The notes beneath the pieces were generated by a model, which was given only the letters and a program-made list of their open reading frames with translations, ran no database searches and had not been told where the DNA came from. From assembly GCA_032358255.1 (NCBI GenBank), contig JAULBX010025829.1:496001-560000 (forward strand): DNA of 64,000 bases. The letters are read 5' to 3'. Positions within the stretch are counted from its first letter, which is position 1; every line of letters starts with the position of its first letter. Shown here in pieces: positions 56,641 to 64,000 of this stretch. The translations under genes were made by a program, and so were the position numbers. Origin of the DNA: Heterotrichella gracilis. Lineage: Eukaryota > Sar > Xanthophyceae > Tribonematales > Xanthonemataceae.

Positions 56641-57078
56641 TTACTTAAATAGATTACCCAATCCGCCCATCACATTTCCTAGTCCACCTGTTCCACCAAT
56701 ATTTTTCATTATATCTTGTAAATCAAAACTAGAATCATTGGGGTCGTTTGTTTTTTTTGTAAAACTTTCTAAAACTTTTGGAATTAAAGCGGAAGCAATG
56801 CCAGAGGCCGCTGAATTATCAATACCAAATTTTTTTGTTAAATCGTCAACAACATTTGAATTCATGGATTTTGAGAGGTCACCGGAAGCGGCGTTATTTT
56901 TAAACATATCCATTATTCCACTCAAATTTCCAGACGAAGCTTGCGATTTTAACGTATCAAAAATTGAATTAGCCGTAGAATTAATAGCTGCGTCGTTGTG
57001 TTCGTTCGGAATTGCTTTGTTGTTAATTATAGCGTCTCCTGCGTTTTCTTTTACGAGATTAATTAAGTTTTCTAACAT
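56641..57078 (-). CDS. DUF937/YidB-like protein
   Basis: A 145-residue soluble protein with Gly/Ser/Asn-rich segments. It resembles DUF937 proteins: VDDLTKKFGIDNSAASGIAS near residue 77, then ALIPKVLESFTKKTNDPND and the Gly-rich end MKNIGGTGGLGNVMGGLGN. The first half (DIFDTLKSQASSGNLSGIMD-like) repeats the theme 'short helix then SSGNLS'. Function unknown. It lies between nadE (23 bases) and ybaB (4 bases). Confidence 0.72.
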   Translation of the reverse strand: MLENLINLVKENAGDAIINNKAIPNEHNDAAINSTANSIFDTLKSQASSGNLSGIMDMFKNNAASGDLSKSMNSNVVDDLTKKFGIDNSAASGIASALIPKVLESFTKKTNDPNDSSFDLQDIMKNIGGTGGLGNVMGGLGNLFK

Positions 57079-57101
57079 TATTTATATTATTAGGTTAATA
57101 T

Positions 57102-57878
57102 TTATTTTAAATTTTGCGGTATTAAACAAACAGGAATAGCGTTTATTTTGTGTTTGTTTGCATTGTGTCTTGAGGTATAAATATGCAATACTTCTTTTTG
57201 CCTTGCATCCAACTCTGTTGTATCTTTTTTTGCAAGATATTCCATCGCCCATTCCAATTCCCGATAGCTGGCCCCTATTTGGTCTTCGTCGTTTCTTCCA
57301 TCATCAAACAAACCATCTGTTGGTTTTGCTTGTTGAATATTATTTACAACTCCCAACTCTTTTGCAAGTGCGTAAACTTCTGTTTTATAAAGGTCAGCTA
57401 TTGGACTAATATCCACGCCTCCATCGCCATACTTGGTAAAAAAGCCAATACCAAAATCTTCCACTTTATTTCCCGTACCAGCAACCAATAATCTATTGTG
57501 CCCAGCAAAAGCATAAAGAGTTGTCATTCGTAAACGCGCTCGTGTATTGGCCATAGTTAAATGATCCTGGATCTCATTTGGAAAAGATTTTTCAAGACTT
57601 TCTAAAGTAGCAGTAAGGTCTACAGTTGCAGTTTCTACATTTTTATACTTTGAAATTAGCCAATCAATATGTTCACTACTTAAAGCAAATTCTTTTTTAA
57701 ATTGTCGAATAGGAAGATTTAAAACTATAACCCTTTTTCCGGTTAAGGCGCATAGGGTAGAAGTTACCGCGCTATCAATTCCTCCAGATACTCCCACTAC
57801 AAATCCCTCTGTTCGCGACGTTTCTGAATAACTTTTTAACCAGCTAACAATATGATCTATTATGGGTTTTCCCTGCAT
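57102..57878 (-). CDS. nadE: NAD(+) synthetase, ammonia-dependent type
   Basis: Amidates deamido-NAD to NAD. The 258 residues contain the PP-loop signature VVGVSGGIDSAVTSTLCALT near residue 28, LRMTTLYAFAGHNRLLVAGT with VAGTGNKVEDFGIGFFTKYG, DISPIADLYKTEVYALAKEL and QAKPTDGLFDDGRNDEDQIG. It has no N-terminal nitrilase domain, so it uses free ammonia or an external glutaminase. It is divergent from the SprT-like gene with a 73-base gap, and heads the group nadE-DUF937-ybaB-GNAT-carbonic anhydrase. Confidence 0.95.
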   Translation of the reverse strand: MQGKPIIDHIVSWLKSYSETSRTEGFVVGVSGGIDSAVTSTLCALTGKRVIVLNLPIRQFKKEFALSSEHIDWLISKYKNVETATVDLTATLESLEKSFPNEIQDHLTMANTRARLRMTTLYAFAGHNRLLVAGTGNKVEDFGIGFFTKYGDGGVDISPIADLYKTEVYALAKELGVVNNIQQAKPTDGLFDDGRNDEDQIGASYRELEWAMEYLAKKDTTELDARQKEVLHIYTSRHNANKHKINAIPVCLIPQNLK

Positions 57879-57951
57879 TTTAACTAAAATATGTTTGTAA
57901 AGTTACAACTTTAGGTAAATTATTTATACTAAAGATAATTAAATTTACCAT

Positions 57952-58605
57952 GTGGATCCAAGAGCGCTTCAATATCAACGCAATTCGGCAATATTAAAAA
58001 AATATTTGCCAGAAGAGACCGTAGGCACTATTGCCGAGTGGATCATTGACCTTGATTTTAAATTAAAGATCACCAAAGAACGTAAAACACGTTTGGGAGA
58101 TTACATGTCACCGCATAGCGGATTAAATCATACGATCACTATCAATCATAACTTAAATAAATATGCTTTTTTGATAACGTTGGTTCACGAAGTAGCCCAT
58201 TTGGTAACCTATAACGAACATAAAAATTCGGTTAACCCACATGGCATTGAATGGAAGAAAAATTTCCAAAAATTAATGCAGCCTTTTTTGAGTACAGATA
58301 TTTTTCCGTTAGAAGTTTTTGCTGCACTACGTAAATATCTTCAAAACCCCGCCGCATCAAGCTGTAGCGATATTCAGTTATTACGCACTTTAAAATTGCA
58401 CGATGAAGATAGCAGCACTATTTTTTTAGAACACCTGCCTTTTAACACCTTATTTTTATACAATGGTGAACGTATCTTTAAAAAAGGTGAACGTATTCGC
58501 AAAAGATTTAAATGTATCGAATTAAAAAGCGGAACCGTTTATTTATTTAATCCCTTAACAGAAGTTGAATTGTTCGATACAGAAGCTACCGCTCAATTAG
58601 TTTAG
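57952..58605 (+). CDS. SprT-like zinc-metalloprotease-family protein
   Basis: A 217-residue SprT/Spartan-like protein. The zinc motif is LITLVHEVAHLVTYNEHKNS (HEXXH at about residues 80-84), with the third His in VNPHGIEWKKNFQKLM. The N-terminal part PEETVGTIAEWIIDLDFKLK is the usual leader helix. No ATG exists in this frame before residue 47, so the GTG at 57952 (VDPRALQYQRNSAILKKYLP) is the likeliest start; an overlapping ATG at 57950 opens a different frame that ends after 15 codons. Function in Bacteroidota is unknown. Its end overlaps the convergent lacI-type gene by 20 bases. Confidence 0.83.
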   Translation: MDPRALQYQRNSAILKKYLPEETVGTIAEWIIDLDFKLKITKERKTRLGDYMSPHSGLNHTITINHNLNKYAFLITLVHEVAHLVTYNEHKNSVNPHGIEWKKNFQKLMQPFLSTDIFPLEVFAALRKYLQNPAASSCSDIQLLRTLKLHDEDSSTIFLEHLPFNTLFLYNGERIFKKGERIRKRFKCIELKSGTVYLFNPLTEVELFDTEATAQLV

Positions 58606-59596
58606 TGGCAAGCACAATATTGGATTTATTGGTCTGCTTTCCATCCATGATATCCAACATCAATAACGACGCATTCTTTCCTATTTCTTCTACGGGTTGG
58701 GATACCGATATAATTGGTCTATCAATAATATTAAAGAGCTCAATATCATCAAAGCAGGCTATTTTTATTTTCTTTCCTTTTTCAACAAACTCTTTTTTCT
58801 TTAGAACATTTAAAATAGCGGTAGCAATATTATTATTCAATGCAAAAATTGCATCAAGATCTGGCTGCGTTTTTAATAGTTCAGTTACAGCTTCTTCCAC
58901 GTCGCTTTGTACTTTTTCAAAATTAATTGGACGTAAAAGCAATGGATCAAATTTTAATTTATTTTTTGTTAACGCGTCTTTATAACCATTCACACGATCT
59001 TCGATCGTACTAATAAAAGAAGGTGTAATAGAGAAACAAGCAATTTTTTTACAGCCTTTGCCGGCTAAATGATTTATTATTTCGAGCGCACCGCCATAAT
59101 TATCAATAACCACGTAGTTGGTATTGAATAATGGAAGCACACGGTCAATAAATACTGTTGGAATGGAAGAATATCTTGGCTGATCGTAAAAAGAAGAATC
59201 TTTAAATGTAGAAGCAATAATTAAACCATCAACCCCTTGTTGGTTGATCATCATTTCTACTAAGCGTTTTTCTTTTTCCTCATTTTCATCGGTACTACAA
59301 ACCATCAAATTATAGTTCTTCTCAAAAAGAACGCCTTCAATGTTCTTTGCTATCTTGGAATAGAATGGATTAGCAATGTCTGCTACAATTAATCCAATAA
59401 AATTACTTTTACCAGTTCGTAGTGCTTTCGCAAATTTATTTGGAGTATAGTCTAATTTCGCAACGGCATCTAAAACTTCTGCTTGCGTTTTTTTACTAAT
59501 ACCATATTGATTTCCTTTACCATTTAACACCATCGAAATAAGGGTCTTTGAAAACCCAAGCTGCTTCGATAAATCTTCTAACTGCAGTCGCTTCAT
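58586..59596 (-). CDS. LacI-family transcriptional regulator
   Basis: A 336-residue repressor-type protein. Residues 1-50 are the LacI helix-turn-helix and hinge (LEDLSKQLGFSKTLISMVLN, then KKTQAEVLDAVAKLDYTPNK). The rest is a periplasmic-binding-protein-like sensor domain (SNFIGLIVADIANPFYSKIA, GVDGLIIASTFKD, DAIFALNNNIATAILNVL). The helix-turn-helix is atypical in sequence compared with E. coli LacI but fits Bacteroidota members. It is divergent from an aminotransferase gene, and three short palindromes lie in the gap. Ligand unknown. It overlaps the SprT-like gene by 20 bases. Confidence 0.92.
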   Translation of the reverse strand: MKRLQLEDLSKQLGFSKTLISMVLNGKGNQYGISKKTQAEVLDAVAKLDYTPNKFAKALRTGKSNFIGLIVADIANPFYSKIAKNIEGVLFEKNYNLMVCSTDENEEKEKRLVEMMINQQGVDGLIIASTFKDSSFYDQPRYSSIPTVFIDRVLPLFNTNYVVIDNYGGALEIINHLAGKGCKKIACFSITPSFISTIEDRVNGYKDALTKNKLKFDPLLLRPINFEKVQSDVEEAVTELLKTQPDLDAIFALNNNIATAILNVLKKKEFVEKGKKIKIACFDDIELFNIIDRPIISVSQPVEEIGKNASLLMLDIMDGKQTNKSNIVLATKLIER

Positions 59597-59645
59597 AATA
59601 AAAAGGCTTTAAATTTAAAAAGGTAAAAAACACATCATTAATACC

Positions 59646-59674
59646 TTTGTTATACAAATCTAAATAAAATTTAG
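59646..59674 (-). promoter_or_regulatory. lacI-side palindromes and -7 element
   Basis: Two perfect palindromes, TTTGT-TAT-ACAAA (59646-59658) and CTAAAT-AAA-ATTTAG (59660-59674), overlap the minus-strand -7 match TAGATTTG (59662-59655) of the regulator gene. A -33 TTTG is not seen at 19-22 bases. The arrangement would suit autorepression. Confidence 0.45.
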
Positions 59675-59768
59675 GGTAATTAAAAGGATTTAGACGGGAG
59701 TTTGCTGGAAATAGACCATTTAGGCTAAATTAAAGTTAAGAACTAATAATTAACATATCAACATTTAA

Positions 59769-59811
59769 TTTGAATACTTCTAAAATAAATCTAGGTTTGT
59801 AACCTAAATTT
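59769..59811 (+). promoter_or_regulatory. Aminotransferase promoter with overlapping operator-like palindrome
   Basis: TTTG (59769-59772), exactly 19 bases, then TAGGTTTG (59792-59799): a perfect Bacteroidota promoter. The -7 element is one half of the palindrome TAGGTT-TGT-AACCTA (59792-59806), which extends to 11-base arms with one mismatch (59787-59811). The start codon is 40 bases after the -7 element. Confidence 0.72.
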
Positions 59812-59838
59812 AAAAAAAACAGGGGAAAATACAGCAAA

Positions 59839-61095
59839 ATGAAGGTTTCTAAGCTAGCAGAGAACATTATTGGGTCAGAAATTATAAAATTGGCCGGTGA
59901 GGTAAATGAGAAGATAAAACAGGGAGAAAAGATCTATAATTTAACTATTGGCGACTTTAATCCTAACGAATTTCCTATTCCAACGGAATTAAAGCAATAC
60001 ATCATAGAGGCATATAACGCTAACCAAACCAACTACCCTGCTGCCGACGGTATGCTTGAATTGCGCACCGCTGTTAGTAATTTACTAAAACAGCGTGGTA
60101 ATTTGGATTACAAAGCAGACGAGATCTTAATTGCAGGTGGCGCAAGGCCCATTATTTACAGCATTTTCAGGGCTTTAGTAGACGCTGATGATACCGTGAT
60201 ATTTGCGGTTCCTTCTTGGAACAACAATCACTACACCTATTTAAATGGCGCAAAACCCGTTATTATTGAAGCTACACCGGGGCAAAATTTTATGCCATTG
60301 GCAAAAGATATTAAACCGCATATTTCTAAAGCAACTTTATTAGCGCTTTGCTCGCCTCAAAACCCAACAGGCACAGTGTTTACAAAAGAAGGACTGGAAG
60401 AGATCTGCGATATGATCTTAGAAGAAAATAAAAAACGTGGTTCTTCGCAAAAACCTTTATACCTCATGTATGACCAGATTTACTGGGCTTTAACCTTTGG
60501 AGATATTAAACATTATGATCCCGTTAGCTTAAGACCAGAGATGAAAAATTATACCGTTTTTGTTGATGGCATATCTAAATCGCTTGCGGCTACCGGCGTA
60601 CGCGTTGGCTGGAGCATGGGACCAAAATTCATTATCGATAAAATGAAAGCTATTTTAACGCACGTAGGCGCTTGGGCACCGAAAGCAGAACAAATGGCAA
60701 CCGCAAAATATTTGTCGGATCTTAAAACTTATGATGCCTTTATAGTAGAACAAAAAGAAAGAATTGATAAACGTTTACAGGGCTTTTACGCAGGCTTCCA
60801 GGAATTAAAAGCTGCCGGTTATAAAGTAGACGCCATTACGCCACAAGCGGCAATTTACTTAACAGTTCAATTTAGCTTGCACGGCCAAAAAACGGCGGAT
60901 GGAAAAACATTAGAAACAACATCAGACATTACAAAATATTTATTGGATGAAGCTAAATTGGCCATTGTTCCATTCTCGGCATTTGGTGCATCGGCGAATT
61001 CGAGTTGGTATCGATTATCCGTTGGAACTTGTAAAGTTGAAGATGTAAGCGGTGTAATCAGTAATTTGAAAAGTGCGTTGAGCAAACTGTCCTAA
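59839..61095 (+). CDS. PLP-dependent class I/II aminotransferase
   Basis: A 418-residue fold-type I aminotransferase of the aspartate aminotransferase superfamily. Diagnostic segments are YNLTIGDFNPNEFPIPTELK near residue 32, NYPAADGMLELRTAVSNLLK, LIAGGARPIIYSIFRALVDA, LALCSPQNPTGTVFTKEGLE and the PLP lysine in FVDGISKSLAATGVRVGWSM. The C-terminal RLSVGTCKVEDVSGVISNLK has the substrate Arg region. Amino donor is not predictable with certainty. It is divergent from a LacI-type regulator and its promoter overlaps a palindrome, so substrate-linked control is plausible. Confidence 0.92.
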   Translation: MKVSKLAENIIGSEIIKLAGEVNEKIKQGEKIYNLTIGDFNPNEFPIPTELKQYIIEAYNANQTNYPAADGMLELRTAVSNLLKQRGNLDYKADEILIAGGARPIIYSIFRALVDADDTVIFAVPSWNNNHYTYLNGAKPVIIEATPGQNFMPLAKDIKPHISKATLLALCSPQNPTGTVFTKEGLEEICDMILEENKKRGSSQKPLYLMYDQIYWALTFGDIKHYDPVSLRPEMKNYTVFVDGISKSLAATGVRVGWSMGPKFIIDKMKAILTHVGAWAPKAEQMATAKYLSDLKTYDAFIVEQKERIDKRLQGFYAGFQELKAAGYKVDAITPQAAIYLTVQFSLHGQKTADGKTLETTSDITKYLLDEAKLAIVPFSAFGASANSSWYRLSVGTCKVEDVSGVISNLKSALSKLS

Positions 61096-61096
61096 G

Positions 61097-62698
61097 CTAT
61101 TCTTTTATTAATTTTCTTACTTCCGAATAATTTTCACCTTCAATTTTAAGAAGATAAAAACCTTGTTGGATCTTTTTTGTGTCAATTATTATTTCGGTAC
61201 TATTTATTTTCTCAACATAAATTAATTTACCGGTAAGATCAAAAATAGAAATGGTATTTATCTTTCGGGTTGATGAAATATTTAATTTAGAATTAAAAGG
61301 ATTAGGATAAATATTTGATCTTTCGGTTATAAAATTTTCATTCGTACCTGTAAATGTGGCGCAATAGATAGAATCGCTAAATAAAATACTTTGGGAGTAA
61401 ATAGATTTTGGTTTTAGCAGATTAACAACTTCCTCTAGAAACGAACAAGTATTTGAAATTATTGCAGCGGAACTGTTATTAACAGTTACAGAAGAATTTG
61501 AACAGGCAGTATTGAAGTTAGTGTCGAGTTTAATTATAAAAGGCATTGCTGAAACAGGATTGTTATTGTATTGGATCCCTCCAAGATACATTCTATTATT
61601 CTTTCTTAAAATAGTTGGTCCTTGAGTCCCATATCCATATGCAGTATTCAAAACATGTTTTGCATCTGTTATACTCAAATTAAGGTCTAGTGACATTGTA
61701 ACGAATTTCGCTGGACCACCTGTAGGATTAGCTAAACAATTCATTAAGAAACCATTTGTATTATTTGGTGTAAACGACGTAAGATCATCTTCGTTATAAA
61801 TGTCATATACCTTTGAATTTATTGCAACCCCATTTGTATCAAATGTACAGGCAAAAAAATCTTGATTCGAATTTGTCGAGTTATACATGTTGCCTGCAAC
61901 TCCCAACAAATTATTACCACATTTGGAAATAAACAAGCCATTCGGATTAAAATTAATATTACTGAAATGATATCGTTTAGACCACATTGAAGTTCCATTT
62001 GGCCCTATCTTAGTGATTAAAAATTCACCAAGCGTATCAAATGTATTAAGAGTATTGCCTAATAAATAAACACTTCCATTATTAACTAATAAACTTCTTC
62101 CCGACTCGTCTCCAATGCCTTTCAGCAATTTTTCAAATTTTATGTTACCATTTTTATTAAAAGCATAATAATATATATCATTGCTACCTTTATAATAAGA
62201 TGAAACTCCAAAAAATATACTATCGTTAAGTTCGACAACTTTTAAACCATATGTCCCTGCACTGTCAATACTTGATTTTGACCACATCACATTGCCCAAA
62301 CTATCGGTTTTTAAAATAAAATTAAAAACACTAGTTATAGTATCCATTACATGAGAATGTCCGGTTAGATAATAACTTCCATCTTTAGATTCAATGATAT
62401 CTGCTGGCTGCACGTCATCTGGATTTCTAAAAGTTTTCGAGAAAATTAAGTTTCCATCATTATCGGTTTTTAGAAATGTTGAAAAAGTATATAAACTAAA
62501 TGCATTATCAATATAGGCTTTAATGGCTCCCAATACTACCTTATTACTTTTAGTAATTACGATACTTGTATTGGATTTATTGTCTGCTATCATGCTCGAT
62601 AGCGTGTACGGATACTTTTTTACAAATAAAGATTGTGAGAATGATATTGCATAAACAAGAAAAATAAAAGTGAATAATAAGAAAATCTTGATCTTCAT
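61097..62698 (-). CDS. Secreted beta-propeller-like protein with T9SS sorting domain
   Basis: A 533-residue exported protein with signal peptide (MKIKIFLLFTFIFLVYAISF) and a C-terminal T9SS type A domain (IYPNPFNSKLNISSTRKINT to RKLIKE). The body holds repeats of the form KTDNDGNLIFSKTFRNPDD, LKTDSLGNVMWSKSSIDSAG and TKIGPNGTSMWSKRYHFSNI, spaced roughly 55-65 residues, as in delta-60/SBBP-like propellers. A late cysteine pair (NTACSNSSV, NTCSFLEEV) follows. Likely surface or extracellular. It ends 1 base from the aminotransferase stop, convergently. Function unknown. Confidence 0.82.
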   Translation of the reverse strand: MKIKIFLLFTFIFLVYAISFSQSLFVKKYPYTLSSMIADNKSNTSIVITKSNKVVLGAIKAYIDNAFSLYTFSTFLKTDNDGNLIFSKTFRNPDDVQPADIIESKDGSYYLTGHSHVMDTITSVFNFILKTDSLGNVMWSKSSIDSAGTYGLKVVELNDSIFFGVSSYYKGSNDIYYYAFNKNGNIKFEKLLKGIGDESGRSLLVNNGSVYLLGNTLNTFDTLGEFLITKIGPNGTSMWSKRYHFSNINFNPNGLFISKCGNNLLGVAGNMYNSTNSNQDFFACTFDTNGVAINSKVYDIYNEDDLTSFTPNNTNGFLMNCLANPTGGPAKFVTMSLDLNLSITDAKHVLNTAYGYGTQGPTILRKNNRMYLGGIQYNNNPVSAMPFIIKLDTNFNTACSNSSVTVNNSSAAIISNTCSFLEEVVNLLKPKSIYSQSILFSDSIYCATFTGTNENFITERSNIYPNPFNSKLNISSTRKINTISIFDLTGKLIYVEKINSTEIIIDTKKIQQGFYLLKIEGENYSEVRKLIKE

Positions 62699-62824
62699 AA
62701 CTGGAAGGTATCAAATTTCCTTTATAATCACAAGTTAAATGTTAGTTTAATCTTATAAAATATATAACATATCCAGAGCTAAATTCAGTGATATTTCCTT
62801 ATATTTATCTCTTATTTTTAATAC

Positions 62825-64000
62825 ATGAAGATCTCATTCAACTGGCTTAAAACCCTTGTAAATATTGATATTTCTGCGCAGGAAACCGCAGACCTTTTAA
62901 CGGCATCAGGCCTTGAAGTAGAAGCTGTTGAAAGTTTTGAAAGCTTAAAAGGCGGCTTAAAAGGTTTAGTTGTTGGTCATGTTTTAGAATGCATCAAACA
63001 TCCTGACGCTGACAAATTAAAATTAACCAAAGTAGATATTGGCGCCGCAGAACCTCTCTCCATTGTTTGTGGCGCACCTAATGTTGCAGCGGGACAAAAA
63101 GTAATTGTTGCAACCATTGGTACGAAATTATATCCAACCGAAGGTGAACCTTTCGAAATTAAAAAATCAAAAATTCGTGGTGAACTGAGCGAAGGTATGA
63201 TCTGCGCCGAAGATGAATTTGGTTTAGGAAAAAGTCATGAAGGTATTTTAATTTTACCGGCTGACACAAAAACCGGTTTGCCAGCAGCAGACTATTTTAA
63301 AATTGAAAACGATACTGTTTTTGAAATTGGTTTAACACCTAATCGCAGCGATGCAGCTTCTCATCTTGGTGTGGCGCGTGATGTTGTTGCAATTGTAAAT
63401 TCTGTAAAACATACTGCCAATTACCAATTATATTTAGGTGGATTAAACCAATTGCCTGAAGCAAACAACTCCGTTAAGTTAGATGTTGTTGTTGAAAATA
63501 AAGAGGCTTGTCCGCGTTATTCAGGCATAGTAATTAGCGGCATAAAAGTTAGCGATAGTCCTGATTGGTTAAAGAACCGTTTAAAAGCAATTGGCTTGCG
63601 CCCCATTAATAATATAGTTGACATTACTAATTTTGTCTTACATGAATTAGGTCAGCCTTTACACGCTTTTGATCTTGAAAAAATAAAAGGGAACAAAGTT
63701 GTTGTAAGAACGGCAAAAGAAGGCGAAAAATTTAAAACGTTGGATGGCGTTGAACGCACTTTGCGTGCGAATGATCTGATGATCTGCAACGAAAGTGAGC
63801 CTATGTGTATTGCCGGAATTTTTGGCGGACTGGAAAGTGGTGTAACAGAAAAAACAACTTCTATATTTTTAGAGAGTGCTTATTTTGATGCAGGTTATAT
63901 TCGTAAAACGGCAAAACAACACGCGCTAAAAACAGATGCGTCGTTTAGATTTGAACGCGGAACAGACCCGGATATGACAGTAACTGCATTAACACGCGCT
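62825..64000 (+). CDS. pheT: Phenylalanyl-tRNA synthetase beta subunit, N-terminal part (cut by window edge)
   Basis: The 392 codons from MKISFNWLKTLVNIDISAQE run open to the right edge; full PheT is about 800 residues. The tRNA-binding OB domain is at about 40-150 (LKGLVVGHVLECIKHPDADK, IVCGAPNVAAGQKVIVATIG, IKKSKIRGELSEGMICAEDE). The editing B3/B4 domain follows (GIKVSDSPDWLKNRLKAIGL, RPINNIVDITNFVLHELGQP, LHAFDLEKIKG). It stands alone here, with no pheS adjacent, as is common in Bacteroidota. The remaining B5, catalytic-like and anticodon-binding domains lie beyond the window. Confidence 0.95.
   Translation, partial: MKISFNWLKTLVNIDISAQETADLLTASGLEVEAVESFESLKGGLKGLVVGHVLECIKHPDADKLKLTKVDIGAAEPLSIVCGAPNVAAGQKVIVATIGTKLYPTEGEPFEIKKSKIRGELSEGMICAEDEFGLGKSHEGILILPADTKTGLPAADYFKIENDTVFEIGLTPNRSDAASHLGVARDVVAIVNSVKHTANYQLYLGGLNQLPEANNSVKLDVVVENKEACPRYSGIVISGIKVSDSPDWLKNRLKAIGLRPINNIVDITNFVLHELGQPLHAFDLEKIKGNKVVVRTAKEGEKFKTLDGVERTLRANDLMICNESEPMCIAGIFGGLESGVTEKTTSIFLESAYFDAGYIRKTAKQHALKTDASFRFERGTDPDMTVTALTRA

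Noticed and set aside
1-64000. tRNA or rRNA genes, insertion sequences, prophage or integrated elements
   Set aside because: I looked for cloverleaf-type 3' ends, transposase motifs and phage structural genes and saw none. A tRNA scan would be needed to be certain for the intergenic gaps.

Overview
The window looks like an ordinary stretch of chromosome from a Bacteroidota bacterium, probably Flavobacteriales-like; I cannot place it more finely. The evidence is an AT-rich sequence, four secreted proteins ending in type IX secretion (T9SS) type A sorting domains, several promoters of the Bacteroidota form (TTTG, about 19 bases, then TAnnTTTG), an almost complete lack of Shine-Dalgarno sequences, and lineage-typical families (BT_3928, DUF4159, DUF5686, SprB repeats). 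I saw no tRNA, rRNA, CRISPR array, transposase or prophage. Coding density is very high; only one gene-free stretch exceeds 300 bases (6132-6459).

Layout. 1-4.7 kb: aromatic catabolism on the minus strand, with hppD (cut by the window edge) and hmgA for tyrosine/homogentisate, then the paaABCD phenylacetyl-CoA epoxidase operon. 4.9-9.9 kb: a secreted seven-repeat propeller, a TPR/SpoIIE phosphatase, a secreted YciI-like protein and two small genes. 9.9-16.8 kb: BT_3928 and DUF1599 proteins divergent from folP, then DUF4159, DUF5686 and a TonB-like protein. 16.8-21.6 kb: serS-lipoprotein-ybeY-DUF3592, rplU-rpmA and a DMT exporter. 21.7-26.7 kb (plus strand): a CvfB-like S1 protein, asd, 3-hydroxyanthranilate dioxygenase, a HerA-like ATPase and purQ. 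26.7-38.7 kb (minus): a long envelope cluster containing PBP1A, GT39-type membrane enzymes, an MBOAT/SGNH-like pair, and a GT2/DUF2304/GT-C group; the two subunit genes of a 3-oxoacid CoA-transferase (scoA, scoB) are embedded in it, about 4.2 kb apart. 38.7-49.4 kb: a 1640-residue SprB-repeat adhesin-like protein and the elongation operon mreB-mreC-mreD-mrdA-rodA. 49.5-64 kb: arginine decarboxylase divergent from an arginase, a T9SS serine hydrolase, DUF1569, paaG, a gamma-carbonic anhydrase, GNAT, YbaB, nadE, SprT-like, LacI-type regulator, aminotransferase, a T9SS protein and the start of pheT.

How they fit. The aromatic genes form parts of two oxygen-dependent routes (phenylacetyl-CoA and homogentisate). 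hmgA and paaA share a near-identical site, TTGAC-N4-GTCA, which in the paa promoter sits directly upstream of the -33 element, as an activator of the Crp/Fnr type would. The envelope cluster looks like a module that builds and acylates surface glycans, next to the peptidoglycan synthase PBP1A. No obviously new defence or mobile system is visible. The best leads are the shared aromatic-operon site, the split scoA/scoB locus, the putative three-gene polyprenyl-sugar module, and a short REP-like insertion flanked by a 24-base duplication at the end of the phosphatase gene.
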